A stretch of DNA of 64,000 bases from JACVRW01 sp963819115 (GCA_963819115.1 CAWFUR010000010.1:305388-369387), one strand, 5' to 3'; counted from the first letter of the stretch, positions 43,154-50,999 are shown. Numbers and translations: made by a program. Notes: generated by a model from the letters alone, not told the origin.

Positions 43154-43876
43154 TCAGCGCGCCTTCACGTAGCGCAGGAGCTCGGCGCGGTCGCGTCCGC
43201 CCGATACCGCCACATCGAGCACATCGCCCACGCCCCGCGCGTAGAGCTTGTACTCCACGAGCGCCGGCTCGAGCGGGCTGTAGTCCTTGATCAGCACCGC
43301 GTGGCGGAAACGCCCGAAGGGCGACTCCACCTGCTCGTCGGTGCTGAGCACGCGCGCCCTGTCCTCGGCCTGGCCGGCGTAGTACTCCTCGCGGTAGCGC
43401 TGGCCGGCGCGCGGATGTGCGGGCATCGCCACGCCGGCCTGGGCGCCGTCCCGCCCCGCCTCCCAGGAGCCGGAGGTGTCCACCTTTCCGCGGGGTCCGA
43501 ACTCCCTGGTGGCCTCGCCCAGGTACCAGACGTTGCCCCTCCGGTCCTGGGCGAACCAGTCGTAGGTGTCCTCCACCACATGGCCGGACGTGGTGGCCAC
43601 GTCGTGCACCACCCGCGCGCGCACACCGCTGATCAGCCGGGTCCGGTGCGTGACCGATACCACGATGCGCTGGGTGGCCTCGCCACCCGCCTCGCGGTAG
43701 ATCCGCCGCTCTCCGGGCCGCATCGGCATATAGGGGTTGTCGATGCGGGTGGTGAAGTTCGCCGGGTTCAGGGACACGGGCTCACTGCCGTGTGGAAGCG
43801 CCGCGCCCGCGGCCGGGGCCGCGACGGAACCCATGCCGATCGCCGCAACCATCGCCGCCCTCGATCCAGCTCTCAT
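43154..43876 (-). CDS. Secreted protein of unknown function
   Basis: A 240-residue exported protein. The signal peptide (MRAGSRAAMVAAIGMGSVAA, ending near GAA) is followed by a beta-rich domain: NFTTRIDNPYMPMRPGERRI, HVVEDTYDWFAQDRRGNVWY, LSTDEQVESPFGRFRHAVL and LEPALVEYKLYARGVG. Similar proteins are frequent in actinobacterial genomes, with no known role. ATG 43876 is chosen because AGGAGG lies 7 bases upstream; ATG 43882 is too close to it. Convergent with the membrane protein gene, with no gap between stops. Confidence 0.75.
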   Translation of the reverse strand: MRAGSRAAMVAAIGMGSVAAPAAGAALPHGSEPVSLNPANFTTRIDNPYMPMRPGERRIYREAGGEATQRIVVSVTHRTRLISGVRARVVHDVATTSGHVVEDTYDWFAQDRRGNVWYLGEATREFGPRGKVDTSGSWEAGRDGAQAGVAMPAHPRAGQRYREEYYAGQAEDRARVLSTDEQVESPFGRFRHAVLIKDYSPLEPALVEYKLYARGVGDVLDVAVSGGRDRAELLRYVKAR

Positions 43877-43958
43877 GGCCATGCCTCCTGCGCCGGGATC
43901 CAACCTTTGGACCACCGTAGGTGGGCGAGGTGAGGTCTCGATGAGAGCCCTGAACGAC

Positions 43959-43984
43959 GAAGCGCCCGCGGGCGCGGGCGCTTC
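43959..43984 (-). terminator. Strong hairpin after trxA
   Basis: GAAGCGCCCGC and GCGGGCGCTTC form a perfect 11-base-pair stem with a GGGC loop. It begins 22 bases downstream of the trxA stop on the minus strand. There is no clear U tract, as is common in high-G+C actinobacterial terminators. Confidence 0.75.
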
Positions 43985-44006
43985 GGATGCTTCGATGCTC
44001 GGTGGG

Positions 44007-44336
44007 CTAGGCGGCCAGGGCCGGATCGATCTCCTGCACCAGCCGGCTCTTGGGCAGCGCGCCGATGATCTGGTGCGCGACCTGCCCGTTCTTGAAGAGA
44101 AGCAGCGTCGGGATGGACATCACGTTGTACTGAGCCGCCGTCTGCGGATTGTCGTCCACGTTCAGCTTCACGATCGTGAGGTCGTCCCGCTCGCCCGCGA
44201 GCTCCTCCAGGTGGGGGGCCACGATGCGGCAGGGGCCGCACCAGGGTGCCCAGAAGTCCACGAGCACGGGCTGCTCGGCTTCGACCACCGCGGCCTGGAA
44301 GTTCGCGTCGGTCACCTCGGTGATTGAACCTGCCAC
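44007..44336 (-). CDS. trxA: Thioredoxin
   Basis: A 109-residue thioredoxin with the active site VDFWAPWCGPCRIVAPH and the cis-proline loop VMSIPTLLLFKNG. It reduces protein disulphides in the cytosol. The GTG start has AAGGAG upstream. A 7-base-pair inverted repeat (44394-44415) lies about 60 bases upstream in the leader/promoter region, and a strong terminator hairpin follows, so it appears to be a single-gene unit. Confidence 0.95.
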   Translation of the reverse strand: MAGSITEVTDANFQAAVVEAEQPVLVDFWAPWCGPCRIVAPHLEELAGERDDLTIVKLNVDDNPQTAAQYNVMSIPTLLLFKNGQVAHQIIGALPKSRLVQEIDPALAA

Positions 44337-44393
44337 TCCCGCTCCTTCGTTCGTCTGTTTGATCTAAGTCTCTATCGGTCGGCGGACCGCGTT

Positions 44394-44415
44394 GCTATAC
44401 AAAGTGAAGTATAGC
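44394..44415. promoter_or_regulatory. Inverted repeat upstream of trxA, possible operator
   Basis: GCTATAC, 8 bases, then GTATAGC: a perfect 7+7 inverted repeat in an A+T-rich patch unlike its surroundings. It lies between the glycosyltransferase stop (44436) and trxA. It could be a regulator binding site at the trxA promoter. A terminator for the upstream gene is less likely because the stem is A+T-rich. Confidence 0.5.
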
Positions 44416-44435
44416 CCCTCTGTCCACCCCTCAGT

Positions 44436-45149
44436 TCACGACCGTATCCGGAGCGCGGGCACCCGCCACATCGCCTCCAGAGCGATCACCGGAGTCATCT
44501 TCGAGCTTCCGTGCTGTCGCTCGCGGAAGACGATCGGCACCTCCACGATGCTGAAGCCGGCCCGGGCGACCGCGTAGGTCACTTCGATCTGGAAGGCATA
44601 GCCGTTGGCATGTACGTCGTGGAGGTCCACGCCCTCCAACACCCGCCGCCGGAAGCACTTGAAGCCGCCCGTGAGATCGCGCACCGGCACGCCGAGCATC
44701 ACGCGGGCGTAGGCCGACCCGAGCCTGCTCACGATCCGGCGCAGGCGCCCCCAGTCGCTCACGCCCCCGCCGGGCACGTAGCGCGACCCGAGCACGAGGT
44801 CAGCGCCGTCGCTGGCGGCGATCAGGCGTGGAAGGTCGGCCGGATCGTGTGAGAAGTCGGCGTCCATCTCGAGTACGAGGTCGGCCCCGGCGGCCAGCGC
44901 CACCTCGAACCCGGCGAGGTACGCGGGCCCGAGGCCGCCCTTGCCGTTGCGATGCAGCACCTGGACCGCGTCCAGCTCGGCGGCGAGCCGGTCGGCCATC
45001 GCCCCCGTGCCGTCCGGAGATGCGTCGTCCACCACCAGGATCCGGTGTTCGCGGCCGGTGGCCTGCAGCTGTGCAAGTGCCGCACGCACCACCGGCTCGA
45101 TGTTGTCCGCCTCGTTATAGGTGGGCAGAATCAGCCAGGCCCCTGACAC
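44436..45149 (-). CDS. Polyprenol-phosphate mannosyltransferase-type GT2 glycosyltransferase
   Basis: A 237-residue GT-A enzyme: AWLILPTYNEADNIEPVVRA, ILVVDDASPDGTGAMADRLA, then the metal-binding VLEMDADFSHDPADLPRL and GSRYVPGGGVSDWGRLRRIV. RDLTGGFKCFRRRVLE and RERQHGSSKM are typical of dolichol/polyprenol-phosphate mannose synthases (Dpm1/Ppm1). It would charge a lipid carrier with mannose for wall glycans. There is no C-terminal membrane domain. GTG 45149 has TAGGGT 8 bases upstream and is divergent from polX. Confidence 0.9.
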   Translation of the reverse strand: MSGAWLILPTYNEADNIEPVVRAALAQLQATGREHRILVVDDASPDGTGAMADRLAAELDAVQVLHRNGKGGLGPAYLAGFEVALAAGADLVLEMDADFSHDPADLPRLIAASDGADLVLGSRYVPGGGVSDWGRLRRIVSRLGSAYARVMLGVPVRDLTGGFKCFRRRVLEGVDLHDVHANGYAFQIEVTYAVARAGFSIVEVPIVFRERQHGSSKMTPVIALEAMWRVPALRIRS

Positions 45150-45157
45150 GGACGCGT

Positions 45158-45163
45158 ACCCTA
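45158..45163 (-). promoter_or_regulatory. -10 box TAGGGT before the glycosyltransferase gene, leaderless
   Basis: TAGGGT, 8 bases, then GTG 45149. Confidence 0.5.
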
Positions 45164-45210
45164 GCCCCCGGTCCCGTCTGCTCCGGATCGCGGGTGGGGG
45201 CCGGCCGACC

Positions 45211-46926
45211 ATGAGGAACTCCGAGATCGCAGCGGCCTTCGACGAGCTGGCGAGCCTCTACGAGCTCGACGGCGCCGTGGTGTACCGCGTCACCGCCTAC
45301 CGCAACGCCGCCAAGGCGATCCGCGAGTCGGGAAGCTCGGTGGAGGAGCTCGCCAGGGCCGGGAGGGCGGAGGAGCTGGCCGGAGTGGGGAAGACGATCG
45401 CCGAGAAGATCGACGCGCTCCTCGAGGGCGGCTCGATCCCCGCCGCCGACAAGCTGAGGACCAAGTTCCCGCCCGGGCTCGTGGAGATCACCCGCCTGCC
45501 GGGCCTCGGCCCGAAGCGCGTGCGCCAGCTTCACGAGCACCTGGGCGTGACCTCGGTGGAGGAGCTGCGCACTGCCGTGGAGGACGGGCGCCTGGCCGAC
45601 GTGCCCGGCTTCGGGCCCAAGGCGCAGGAGAACGTGCTGGCCGGCCTCGCAGCCGACGACGCCGGCGCCACCGCGGTCCGCTTCGTCCTGTCCCAGGCGC
45701 TGGAGGTCGGGGACGCGATCGTGGAGGGGCTGCGCCCGTTCGCGAAGCGCGTGGAGCTCGCCGGCAGCGCCCGGCGGATGGCCGACTCGTGCAAGGACCT
45801 GGACGTGGTGGCGGCCACGGCCGATCCGGCCGGCCTGGTGCGGGCCTTCGGCGCCCTGCCCGAGATCGACGTGGTGCACTCGTCGGGCGCGGCCGGCGCC
45901 CGGGCGGTCACGCACACCGGGATCCCTGTGGACCTGCGGGTGGTGCCGGAGGAGGCCTTCGGGAACCTGCTCCAGCACTTCACCGGCTCGGGCAAGCACA
46001 ACGAGGCCCTGCGCACCGAGGCCGTGCGGCGGGGACTGCACGTGAGCGAATACGGGATCGCCGACGACGCCGGCGAGACCGTGGCATACGTCAGCGAGGA
46101 GGAGGTCTACGAGCGGCTGGGGATGCAGTACATCCCCCCGGAGCTTCGCGAGAACCGGGGCGAGCTGGCCGCCGCGCGCAAGGGCGAGCTGCCCGAGCTG
46201 ATCGAGCTGGAGGACATCCGCGGGGACCTGCACATGCACACCGTGGCCTCGGACGGGAAGAACACGATCGAGGAGATGGCGGAGGCGGCGCGCGAGCGCG
46301 GGTACCTGTACGTGGCCATCACCGACCACTCGGCCTCGCACGGCTTCGGCGACCACGTGTCCCCGGACGACCTGCTGCGCCAGATCGAGCTTGTGCGCGC
46401 TGTGGAGGTCGACGGTCTCACGCTTCTGGCCGGGAGTGAGGTGAACGTGCTCATCGACGGCGCGCTGGACTACGAGGACGAGCTGCTGGAGCAGCTCGAC
46501 TGGGTGGTGGCGAGCGTGCACACCTCGTTCCGGATGGGCGAGAAGGAGATGACGGACCGCATCGTGACGGCGCTGGAGCACCCGCTCGTGGACGTGCTCG
46601 GGCATCCCACCGGCCGCCTGATCACACGGCGCGAGCCCTACCACGTGGATATGGACCGGGTGATCGAGGCGGCGGCCCGGACGGGCACCTTCCTCGAGAT
46701 AAACGCCAACCCCAACCGGCGTGATCTGGCCGACCACTACGCCCGGGCGGCGGCCGAGGCGGGGGTCACGATCCTGGTGGACTCGGACGCGCACCGCACC
46801 TCCACCCTGGCGAACATGCGCTACGGGGTGGCCACGGCCCGGCGGGCCTGGCTCACCGCGGAGCAGGTGGGCAACACGCGCACCTGGCCGGAGCTGGACG
46901 CGCTGCGCAAGCGCTCGCGCCGCTAG
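45211..46926 (+). CDS. polX: DNA polymerase/3'-5' exonuclease PolX
   Basis: A 571-residue family X polymerase. The N-terminal 8-kDa-like domain with helix-hairpin-helix motifs (ELAGVGKTIAEKIDALLEGG, RLPGLGPKRVRQLHEHLGV) comes first. The palm follows (VELAGSARRMADSCKDLDVV, where the D.D pair binds metal). The PHP domain begins near residue 339 with DIRGDLHMHTVASDGKNTIE and later AITDHSASHGFG, LDWVVASVHTSF and DSDAHRTSTLANM. It fills short gaps in base excision repair. ATG 45211 removes a leader that overlaps the divergent promoter. Confidence 0.95.
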   Translation: MRNSEIAAAFDELASLYELDGAVVYRVTAYRNAAKAIRESGSSVEELARAGRAEELAGVGKTIAEKIDALLEGGSIPAADKLRTKFPPGLVEITRLPGLGPKRVRQLHEHLGVTSVEELRTAVEDGRLADVPGFGPKAQENVLAGLAADDAGATAVRFVLSQALEVGDAIVEGLRPFAKRVELAGSARRMADSCKDLDVVAATADPAGLVRAFGALPEIDVVHSSGAAGARAVTHTGIPVDLRVVPEEAFGNLLQHFTGSGKHNEALRTEAVRRGLHVSEYGIADDAGETVAYVSEEEVYERLGMQYIPPELRENRGELAAARKGELPELIELEDIRGDLHMHTVASDGKNTIEEMAEAARERGYLYVAITDHSASHGFGDHVSPDDLLRQIELVRAVEVDGLTLLAGSEVNVLIDGALDYEDELLEQLDWVVASVHTSFRMGEKEMTDRIVTALEHPLVDVLGHPTGRLITRREPYHVDMDRVIEAAARTGTFLEINANPNRRDLADHYARAAAEAGVTILVDSDAHRTSTLANMRYGVATARRAWLTAEQVGNTRTWPELDALRKRSRR

Positions 46927-46933
46927 GCGACGG

Positions 46934-47467
46934 TTAGGGGACGCGCACCGGAGTTGGGTCGTCCGGCTCGATCTTGCGCATGCCGGGCAGGCGCAGCAGC
47001 TTCGGGGGCCCGAAGGGCGAGCTCCTGTCGAGCCAGAACTCCACCCCGTCGCGGCCCTCGATCGCCTCCACGGCCCGGGACTGCTTGCGCCAGAGCAGGG
47101 CCACCAGCACGGCGTAGCCCACCGCCACCGACGGCACCGGCGGGAAGAAGATGCCGAGAACGCCCGCGGCCGTGGCCACCACGGCCAGCGGCCACATCCG
47201 GTTGAAGATCGCCACGCCGGGCTCGAGCCCCGGCAGCTGGTTGGTGCTGCGAGCGTCGGCCAACAGGTTCTTGATTCCCTCCGTGGTGGTGGCTCCACGG
47301 CCCATCCAGAGCCCGGAGAGCGCGGCCAGCAGCCACCACGCGAGCGACACGAGCACGAGCGTGCGATCGTCGTCCCGGCCGGCGCCGATCACCGTTATCG
47401 CCGCCAGGGCGGTGGCGGCCCCGCCGAACAGCAGCACCGCTGTGCGCAGGAAGTCCCGGAAGCGCAT
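46934..47467 (-). CDS. Membrane protein of unknown function
   Basis: A 177-residue protein with about four membrane segments (TAVLLFGGAATALAAITVIG, VLVSLAWWLLAALSGLWMG, WPLAVVATAAGVLGIFFP, SVAVGYAVLVALLW). A short C-terminal cytoplasmic tail carries FWLDRSSPFGPPKLLRLPGM. Its ATG touches the stop of the trehalose-phosphatase gene, so the two are co-transcribed. No family function is recognised. Confidence 0.75.
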   Translation of the reverse strand: MRFRDFLRTAVLLFGGAATALAAITVIGAGRDDDRTLVLVSLAWWLLAALSGLWMGRGATTTEGIKNLLADARSTNQLPGLEPGVAIFNRMWPLAVVATAAGVLGIFFPPVPSVAVGYAVLVALLWRKQSRAVEAIEGRDGVEFWLDRSSPFGPPKLLRLPGMRKIEPDDPTPVRVP

Positions 47468-48279
47468 CAGGCGGCGGCGAGCGCGGCCAGGACCCGGATG
47501 AACCCGTCCACTCCGTCCACCACCACGTCCGCGCGCTCCACGATCGCGGCCGGACCCTCCTCGGACCGCACGCCCACCCGAACCGCGGAGGTGAGCACAC
47601 CCTCTCCGGTGAGGCCCTCCAGCGCCTCGAAGGCGTCGAGGTCCGTGGCGTCGTCGCCCCCGTAGAGCGCGGTGTGCAGGTCCGCCCCGGTCACGAGGTC
47701 CCGGATCGCGTGGCCCTTGTCGATCGGCACCGGCGGCCGGATCTCGAGCACCTTGCGCGCCCAGTGAATGCCGAGGCCGGCTGCCTCGGCTTCGCCCGCG
47801 ATGAGCTCGACCTGCGCCATCGCGGCATGCTCATCGGGCACGCCGCGCCAGTGGAACGCGACGATCGGGCCCTTGTCCTCGATCCGGACACGGAGCAGGC
47901 GCAGCTCCGGAGTGTCGCGCTCGTCCACGAAGTGGTGCACGCGCCGTTCCCAGCTCTTGAACGCCGGAACCACCCGGGGGGCGGAGGCGCCGGGCTCGAG
48001 CAGCTCGGCTCCGTGCGAGCCCGCGTAGGCGATCCCGCCGACCCCCACGAGCCGCCGCGCCTCGGCGGCGGAGCGCCCCGAGACGCAGGCCACGCAGCCG
48101 TAGCGGCGGGCCAGGCGGCCGAGCAGCACCGCCACCTCCTCCGGGACGCGCGCATCCTCGGCCCGGGCGACGATCGGCGCCAGCGTGCCGTCCACGTCGC
48201 AGAAGACGCCCGCCCGGGACGGCTCCTCCCGGAGTGGGCGCAGCGCCTCCGCGAGCACGTCTGCGGTGGGAGCGGACAC
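47467..48279 (-). CDS. otsB: Trehalose-6-phosphate phosphatase
   Basis: A 270-residue HAD-family phosphatase. Motif I is VFCDVDGTLAPIVARAEDAR with both aspartates, and motif II is ACVSGRSAAEARRL. The cap holds GSHGAELLEPG and HWARKVLEIRPP, and motifs III/IV are DKGHAIRDL and LYGGDDATDLDAF. It completes trehalose synthesis by OtsA/OtsB; no OtsA gene is in the window. GTG 48279 is set by a CATACT box 7 bases upstream, which overlaps the -10 box of the divergent transporter gene. Confidence 0.9.
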   Translation of the reverse strand: MSAPTADVLAEALRPLREEPSRAGVFCDVDGTLAPIVARAEDARVPEEVAVLLGRLARRYGCVACVSGRSAAEARRLVGVGGIAYAGSHGAELLEPGASAPRVVPAFKSWERRVHHFVDERDTPELRLLRVRIEDKGPIVAFHWRGVPDEHAAMAQVELIAGEAEAAGLGIHWARKVLEIRPPVPIDKGHAIRDLVTGADLHTALYGGDDATDLDAFEALEGLTGEGVLTSAVRVGVRSEEGPAAIVERADVVVDGVDGFIRVLAALAAA

Positions 48280-48285
48280 CCGACG

Positions 48286-48291
48286 TAGTAT
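48286..48291 (+). promoter_or_regulatory. -10 box TAGTAT before the first TauE/SafE gene, leaderless
   Basis: TAGTAT, 8 bases, then ATG 48300. It shares bases 48287-48291 with the opposing CATACT box of otsB. Confidence 0.55.
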
Positions 48292-48292
48292 G
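48287..48292 (-). promoter_or_regulatory. -10 box CATACT before otsB, overlapping the opposing box
   Basis: CATACT on the minus strand, 7 bases, then GTG 48279. The two start codons are only 20 bases apart. Confidence 0.5.
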
Positions 48293-48299
48293 CCCCGCG

Positions 48300-48656
48300 A
48301 TGTCCTCACGGCTCGTGCGCCTCGGGGCGATAGCCACGGCGGCGGGCGCCTTCAGCGCTCTGTTCGGCATCGGCGGAGGGACCGTGATGGTGCCGCTGCT
48401 CGTGCTCTGGCTCGGTTACGAGCAGCGCGAGGCCGCCGGTACCTCGCTGGCGGCCATCGTGATCATCGCCGGCCTGGCCGCGATCGCCCAGTCGTCCTTC
48501 GGGAACGTCGATTTCGTGAAGGGCGTGGCCATCGGGCTGCCCGCGATCGGGGGCGTGCTCGCGGGGACCGCGCTTCAGCAGCGGCTCTCGGACCAGGTGG
48601 TGGCGCGGGCCTTCGTGGTCCTCCTCGTGGTCTCCGCGGCCGTCCTGATCTTCTGA
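48300..48656 (+). CDS. TauE/SafE (TSUP) transporter, half-size protein 1
   Basis: A 118-residue membrane protein matching one half of a TSUP permease. The conserved repeat start GAFSALFGIGGGTVMVPLLV is followed by EAAGTSLAAIVIIAGLAAIA and about four hydrophobic segments. Full-length relatives have about 250 residues with two such repeats. The partner half is the next gene, 3 bases downstream. Substrates of the family are sulphite, sulphoacetate and other organosulphur anions. ATG 48300 follows a TAGTAT box by 8 bases. Confidence 0.85.
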   Translation: MSSRLVRLGAIATAAGAFSALFGIGGGTVMVPLLVLWLGYEQREAAGTSLAAIVIIAGLAAIAQSSFGNVDFVKGVAIGLPAIGGVLAGTALQQRLSDQVVARAFVVLLVVSAAVLIF

Positions 48657-48659
48657 GCC

Positions 48660-49052
48660 GTGGACTTCGTGGAGATCATCGGCGTGGTCGTCATCGGGTT
48701 CGCGGCCGGCATGGCCGGCGGCCTGCTCGGGGTGGGCGGCGGTCTTCTGTTCGTTCCCGGACTGGCGATCTTCCTCGGTCAGTCGCAGCTCGAGGCCGTG
48801 GCCACGTCGCTGGTCGCGGTGGTGCTGGTGTCCGTGGTCGGCACCTGGCGCCAGCACGGCTACGGCAACGTGCGCCTCCGGGACGGACTGACCATCGGCG
48901 TCCTGTCGCCGATCGGCGTGGTGGCGGGGACCGTGCTGGCCAATGCTGTGCCCGAGCGGGCCCTGGAGCTGTCCTTCGCGTTCTTCCAGCTCTACTTCGC
49001 CTACCAGCTCGCGGGCCGCGCCGGGCTTCCGTCCAGACGCGCCACTCGGTAG
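48660..49052 (+). CDS. TauE/SafE (TSUP) transporter, half-size protein 2
   Basis: A 130-residue membrane protein with the same repeat motif: GFAAGMAGGLLGVGGGLLFV, then EAVATSLVAVVLVSVVGTWR and SPIGVVAGTVLANAVPE. About four hydrophobic segments are visible. It starts with GTG 3 bases after the first half, in a different reading frame. The two probably pair to make one carrier. The clean start, tight spacing and intact motifs argue for two real proteins rather than a recent frameshift, though fusion in a close relative is possible. Confidence 0.83.
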   Translation: MDFVEIIGVVVIGFAAGMAGGLLGVGGGLLFVPGLAIFLGQSQLEAVATSLVAVVLVSVVGTWRQHGYGNVRLRDGLTIGVLSPIGVVAGTVLANAVPERALELSFAFFQLYFAYQLAGRAGLPSRRATR

Positions 49053-49064
49053 CGTCCCCCTCCA

Positions 49065-49397
49065 GTGGAGATCCTCGACGTCAGATCCGAGGACCGCGAC
49101 GGACTCGTGCACGTGGCGCTCCGGGGGGAACTCGACCTCTCCAGCACGGCCAAGCTCCAGGACGAGCTCGACCGCGTGGAGGCGGGTGGCCCGAAGACCA
49201 TCGTGATCGACCTGTCCAAGCTGGTCTTCCTCGATTCCACGGGGCTGCGCTGCGTGGTCACGGCCGACGAGCGCGGCCGCGAGGCGGGACGCCGTGTGGT
49301 GATCGTCCGCGGACCCGATCCCGTGCAGCGCGTGTTCTCGATCACGCGTCTCGAGGAACGCCTCGAGATCGTGGACGACGCCTCCTCCGTCAGCTGA
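49065..49397 (+). CDS. STAS-domain anti-sigma factor antagonist
   Basis: A 110-residue single STAS domain: HVALRGELDLSSTAKLQDEL, then IVIDLSKLVFLDSTGLRCVV, in which the serine of DSTG is the usual phosphorylation site for an anti-sigma kinase. It ends with VFSITRLEERLEIVDD. It should bind and neutralise an anti-sigma factor when dephosphorylated. A sigma-70 gene lies 200 bases downstream after a repeat array, but that sigma looks housekeeping-type, so a direct partnership is not implied. Confidence 0.9.
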   Translation: MEILDVRSEDRDGLVHVALRGELDLSSTAKLQDELDRVEAGGPKTIVIDLSKLVFLDSTGLRCVVTADERGREAGRRVVIVRGPDPVQRVFSITRLEERLEIVDDASSVS

Positions 49398-49401
49398 GTC
49401 C

Positions 49402-49557
49402 GGGGTCCGGTGCTCGCCCGGGCCACCGCCCCGGGCTGCGCTCCTCCCAGGGGTCCGGTGCTCGCCCGGGCCACCGCCCCGGGCTGCGCTCCTCCCAGGG
49501 GTCCGGTGCTCGCCCGGGCCACCGCCCCGGGCTGCGCTCCTCCCAGGGGTCCGGTGC
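49402..49557 (+). repeat. Three tandem 48-base palindromic repeats plus a partial fourth
   Basis: Units begin at 49402, 49450 and 49498, with a partial copy at 49546-49557. Each reads GGGGTCCGGTGCTCG, then a CCCGGG...CCCGGG stem around a short loop, then CTGCGCTCCTCCCA. The period is 48, not 50 as in the other arrays. The array begins 4 bases after the STAS gene stop. Confidence 0.95.
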
Positions 49558-49586
49558 ATTCCCTGGCAGGGCGCCCGCCCGCGGCG

Positions 49587-49592
49587 TAGCAT
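49587..49592 (+). promoter_or_regulatory. -10 box TAGCAT before the sigma factor, leaderless
   Basis: TAGCAT, 7 bases, then GTG 49600. The apparent ATG at 49591 lies inside this box, so it is unlikely to be translated. Confidence 0.55.
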
Positions 49593-49599
49593 GCGCCGA

Positions 49600-50658
49600 G
49601 TGGTGGGCCAAGATCTGATCGTGCGCCCCGAGGTGGTCGCGTTCGTGTCCCGGGCGGAGGAGCGCGGATGCGCCAACCTCTCCGAGCTCGACGAGCTGCT
49701 GCGGTCGATCGAGGCCGATCCGGAGGACGTGGACGGCCTCGAGACCTACCTCGAGGGCCGAGGCGTGGACATCACCGACGATTGCGGCCGGGAGGGCATC
49801 GAGCCCACGTCGTTCCGCAACGGCGAGCTGGCCAGCGCCACGACCGACGCGCTTCAGCTGTTCCTCAACGAGATACGGCGCTACCCACTGCTCACCGCCG
49901 CGGAGGAGGTGGAGCTGGCCAAGCGGATCGAGCAGGGAGATCTGGAGGCCAAGGAGCGGATGATCAACTCGAACCTCCGGCTGGTGGTGTCGATCGCCAA
50001 GAAGTACCAGGGCCAGGAGCTCTCGCTGCTGGACCTGATCCAGGAGGGGATCTTCGGCCTGATCCGCGCCGCGGAGAAGTTCGATTGGCGCAAGGGCTAC
50101 AAGTTCTCCACCTACGCGACCTTCTGGGTCCGCCAGGCGATCCAGCGCGGGTTGGCCAACAAGGCGCGCACCATCCGCATCCCCGTGCACATCGGCCAGC
50201 GCGAGCGGAAGATCGTCCGGGCGGACCGGGAGCTTCAGGCCAAGCTCGGCCGGGAGCCCACCGACGACGAGATCGCCGAGGAGGCCGAGCTGCCGCTGAG
50301 CCAGGTGCAGGAGGTCCGCGAGGCGGCCCGCACCGTCACCAGCCTCGACCGGCCGGTGGGCGAAGAGGGGGACACGGTGCTCCGTGACCTGCTCGAGGGC
50401 GACGCGCCGGCGGTGGACGAGGAGGTGGAGGTCAGCCTCAGCGAGGAGGTCCTGCGCAAGACGATCGAGGACCTACCTCCCGTCGAGCAGGAGGTGATCC
50501 GCATTCGCTACGGCATGACCGGCGAGGACCCGCAGCCGCTGCGGGAGACCGGCCGGCGGCTTGGACTCTCAGCCGAACGGGTTCGCCAGCTGGAGTCGAA
50601 GGCACTTAAGCGCCTCGCCATGCGCCGCGAGCTTGAAGCGCTGCGAGAGGTCGCCTAG
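49600..50658 (+). CDS. Sigma-70 family RNA polymerase sigma factor (RpoD/group 1-2 type)
   Basis: A 352-residue sigma factor. Region 1.2 is LQLFLNEIRRYPLLTAAEEV. Region 2 is NSNLRLVVSIAKKYQG and LLDLIQEGIFGLIRAAEKFD, then the -10-melting YKFSTYATFWVRQAIQR. Region 3 starts RTIRIPVHI, and region 4 is LPPVEQEVIRIRYG with the helix-turn-helix RLGLSAERVRQLESKALKRL. An acidic N-terminal region of about 80 residues is present. It is primary-like but short, so either principal or a group 2 sigma. GTG 49600 is chosen from the TAGCAT box. Confidence 0.93.
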   Translation: MVGQDLIVRPEVVAFVSRAEERGCANLSELDELLRSIEADPEDVDGLETYLEGRGVDITDDCGREGIEPTSFRNGELASATTDALQLFLNEIRRYPLLTAAEEVELAKRIEQGDLEAKERMINSNLRLVVSIAKKYQGQELSLLDLIQEGIFGLIRAAEKFDWRKGYKFSTYATFWVRQAIQRGLANKARTIRIPVHIGQRERKIVRADRELQAKLGREPTDDEIAEEAELPLSQVQEVREAARTVTSLDRPVGEEGDTVLRDLLEGDAPAVDEEVEVSLSEEVLRKTIEDLPPVEQEVIRIRYGMTGEDPQPLRETGRRLGLSAERVRQLESKALKRLAMRRELEALREVA

Positions 50659-50660
50659 CG

Positions 50661-50999
50661 GTGGAACGACTCGCGACGGTGTCGAACGCCGTCGTCGCCA
50701 TCTTCAGCGAGTTCTACGGACGGGGCCCCACGAAGGCCAAGTCCTATGCATTCGACAACTACGTGGTGACAGTGCTCGAGGACATCCTCACTCCGGTGGA
50801 GCGGACGCTCGTGGACGCTGGTGAGGAGGATCTCGTGCGGCGGGTGCGGCTGACCTTCCAGGAGGTGGTTGCGGATCGGTTTACGGACGCCGTGGCGGAG
50901 GCCATGGGGCGCCCCGTGGTGACCTATCACTCGCAGGTCACCTTCCACCCGCCGATGGGCTTTGAGATGTTCGTACTCGAAAAGTCCGACGAGGACTAG
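50661..50999 (+). CDS. MpsC/DUF2294 family protein
   Basis: A 112-residue protein: SNAVVAIFSEFYGRGPTKAK, then DNYVVTVLEDILTPVERTLV and VRRVRLTFQEVVADRFTDAV. This is the DUF2294 domain, named MpsC after a proposed part of a sodium-translocating membrane-potential system; the biochemical role is uncertain. Single-domain copies like this one are soluble. The GTG start is 2 bases after the sigma factor stop, so the two are co-transcribed. Its TAG stop shares the CTAG tetramer with the convergent neighbour. Confidence 0.85.
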   Translation: MERLATVSNAVVAIFSEFYGRGPTKAKSYAFDNYVVTVLEDILTPVERTLVDAGEEDLVRRVRLTFQEVVADRFTDAVAEAMGRPVVTYHSQVTFHPPMGFEMFVLEKSDED

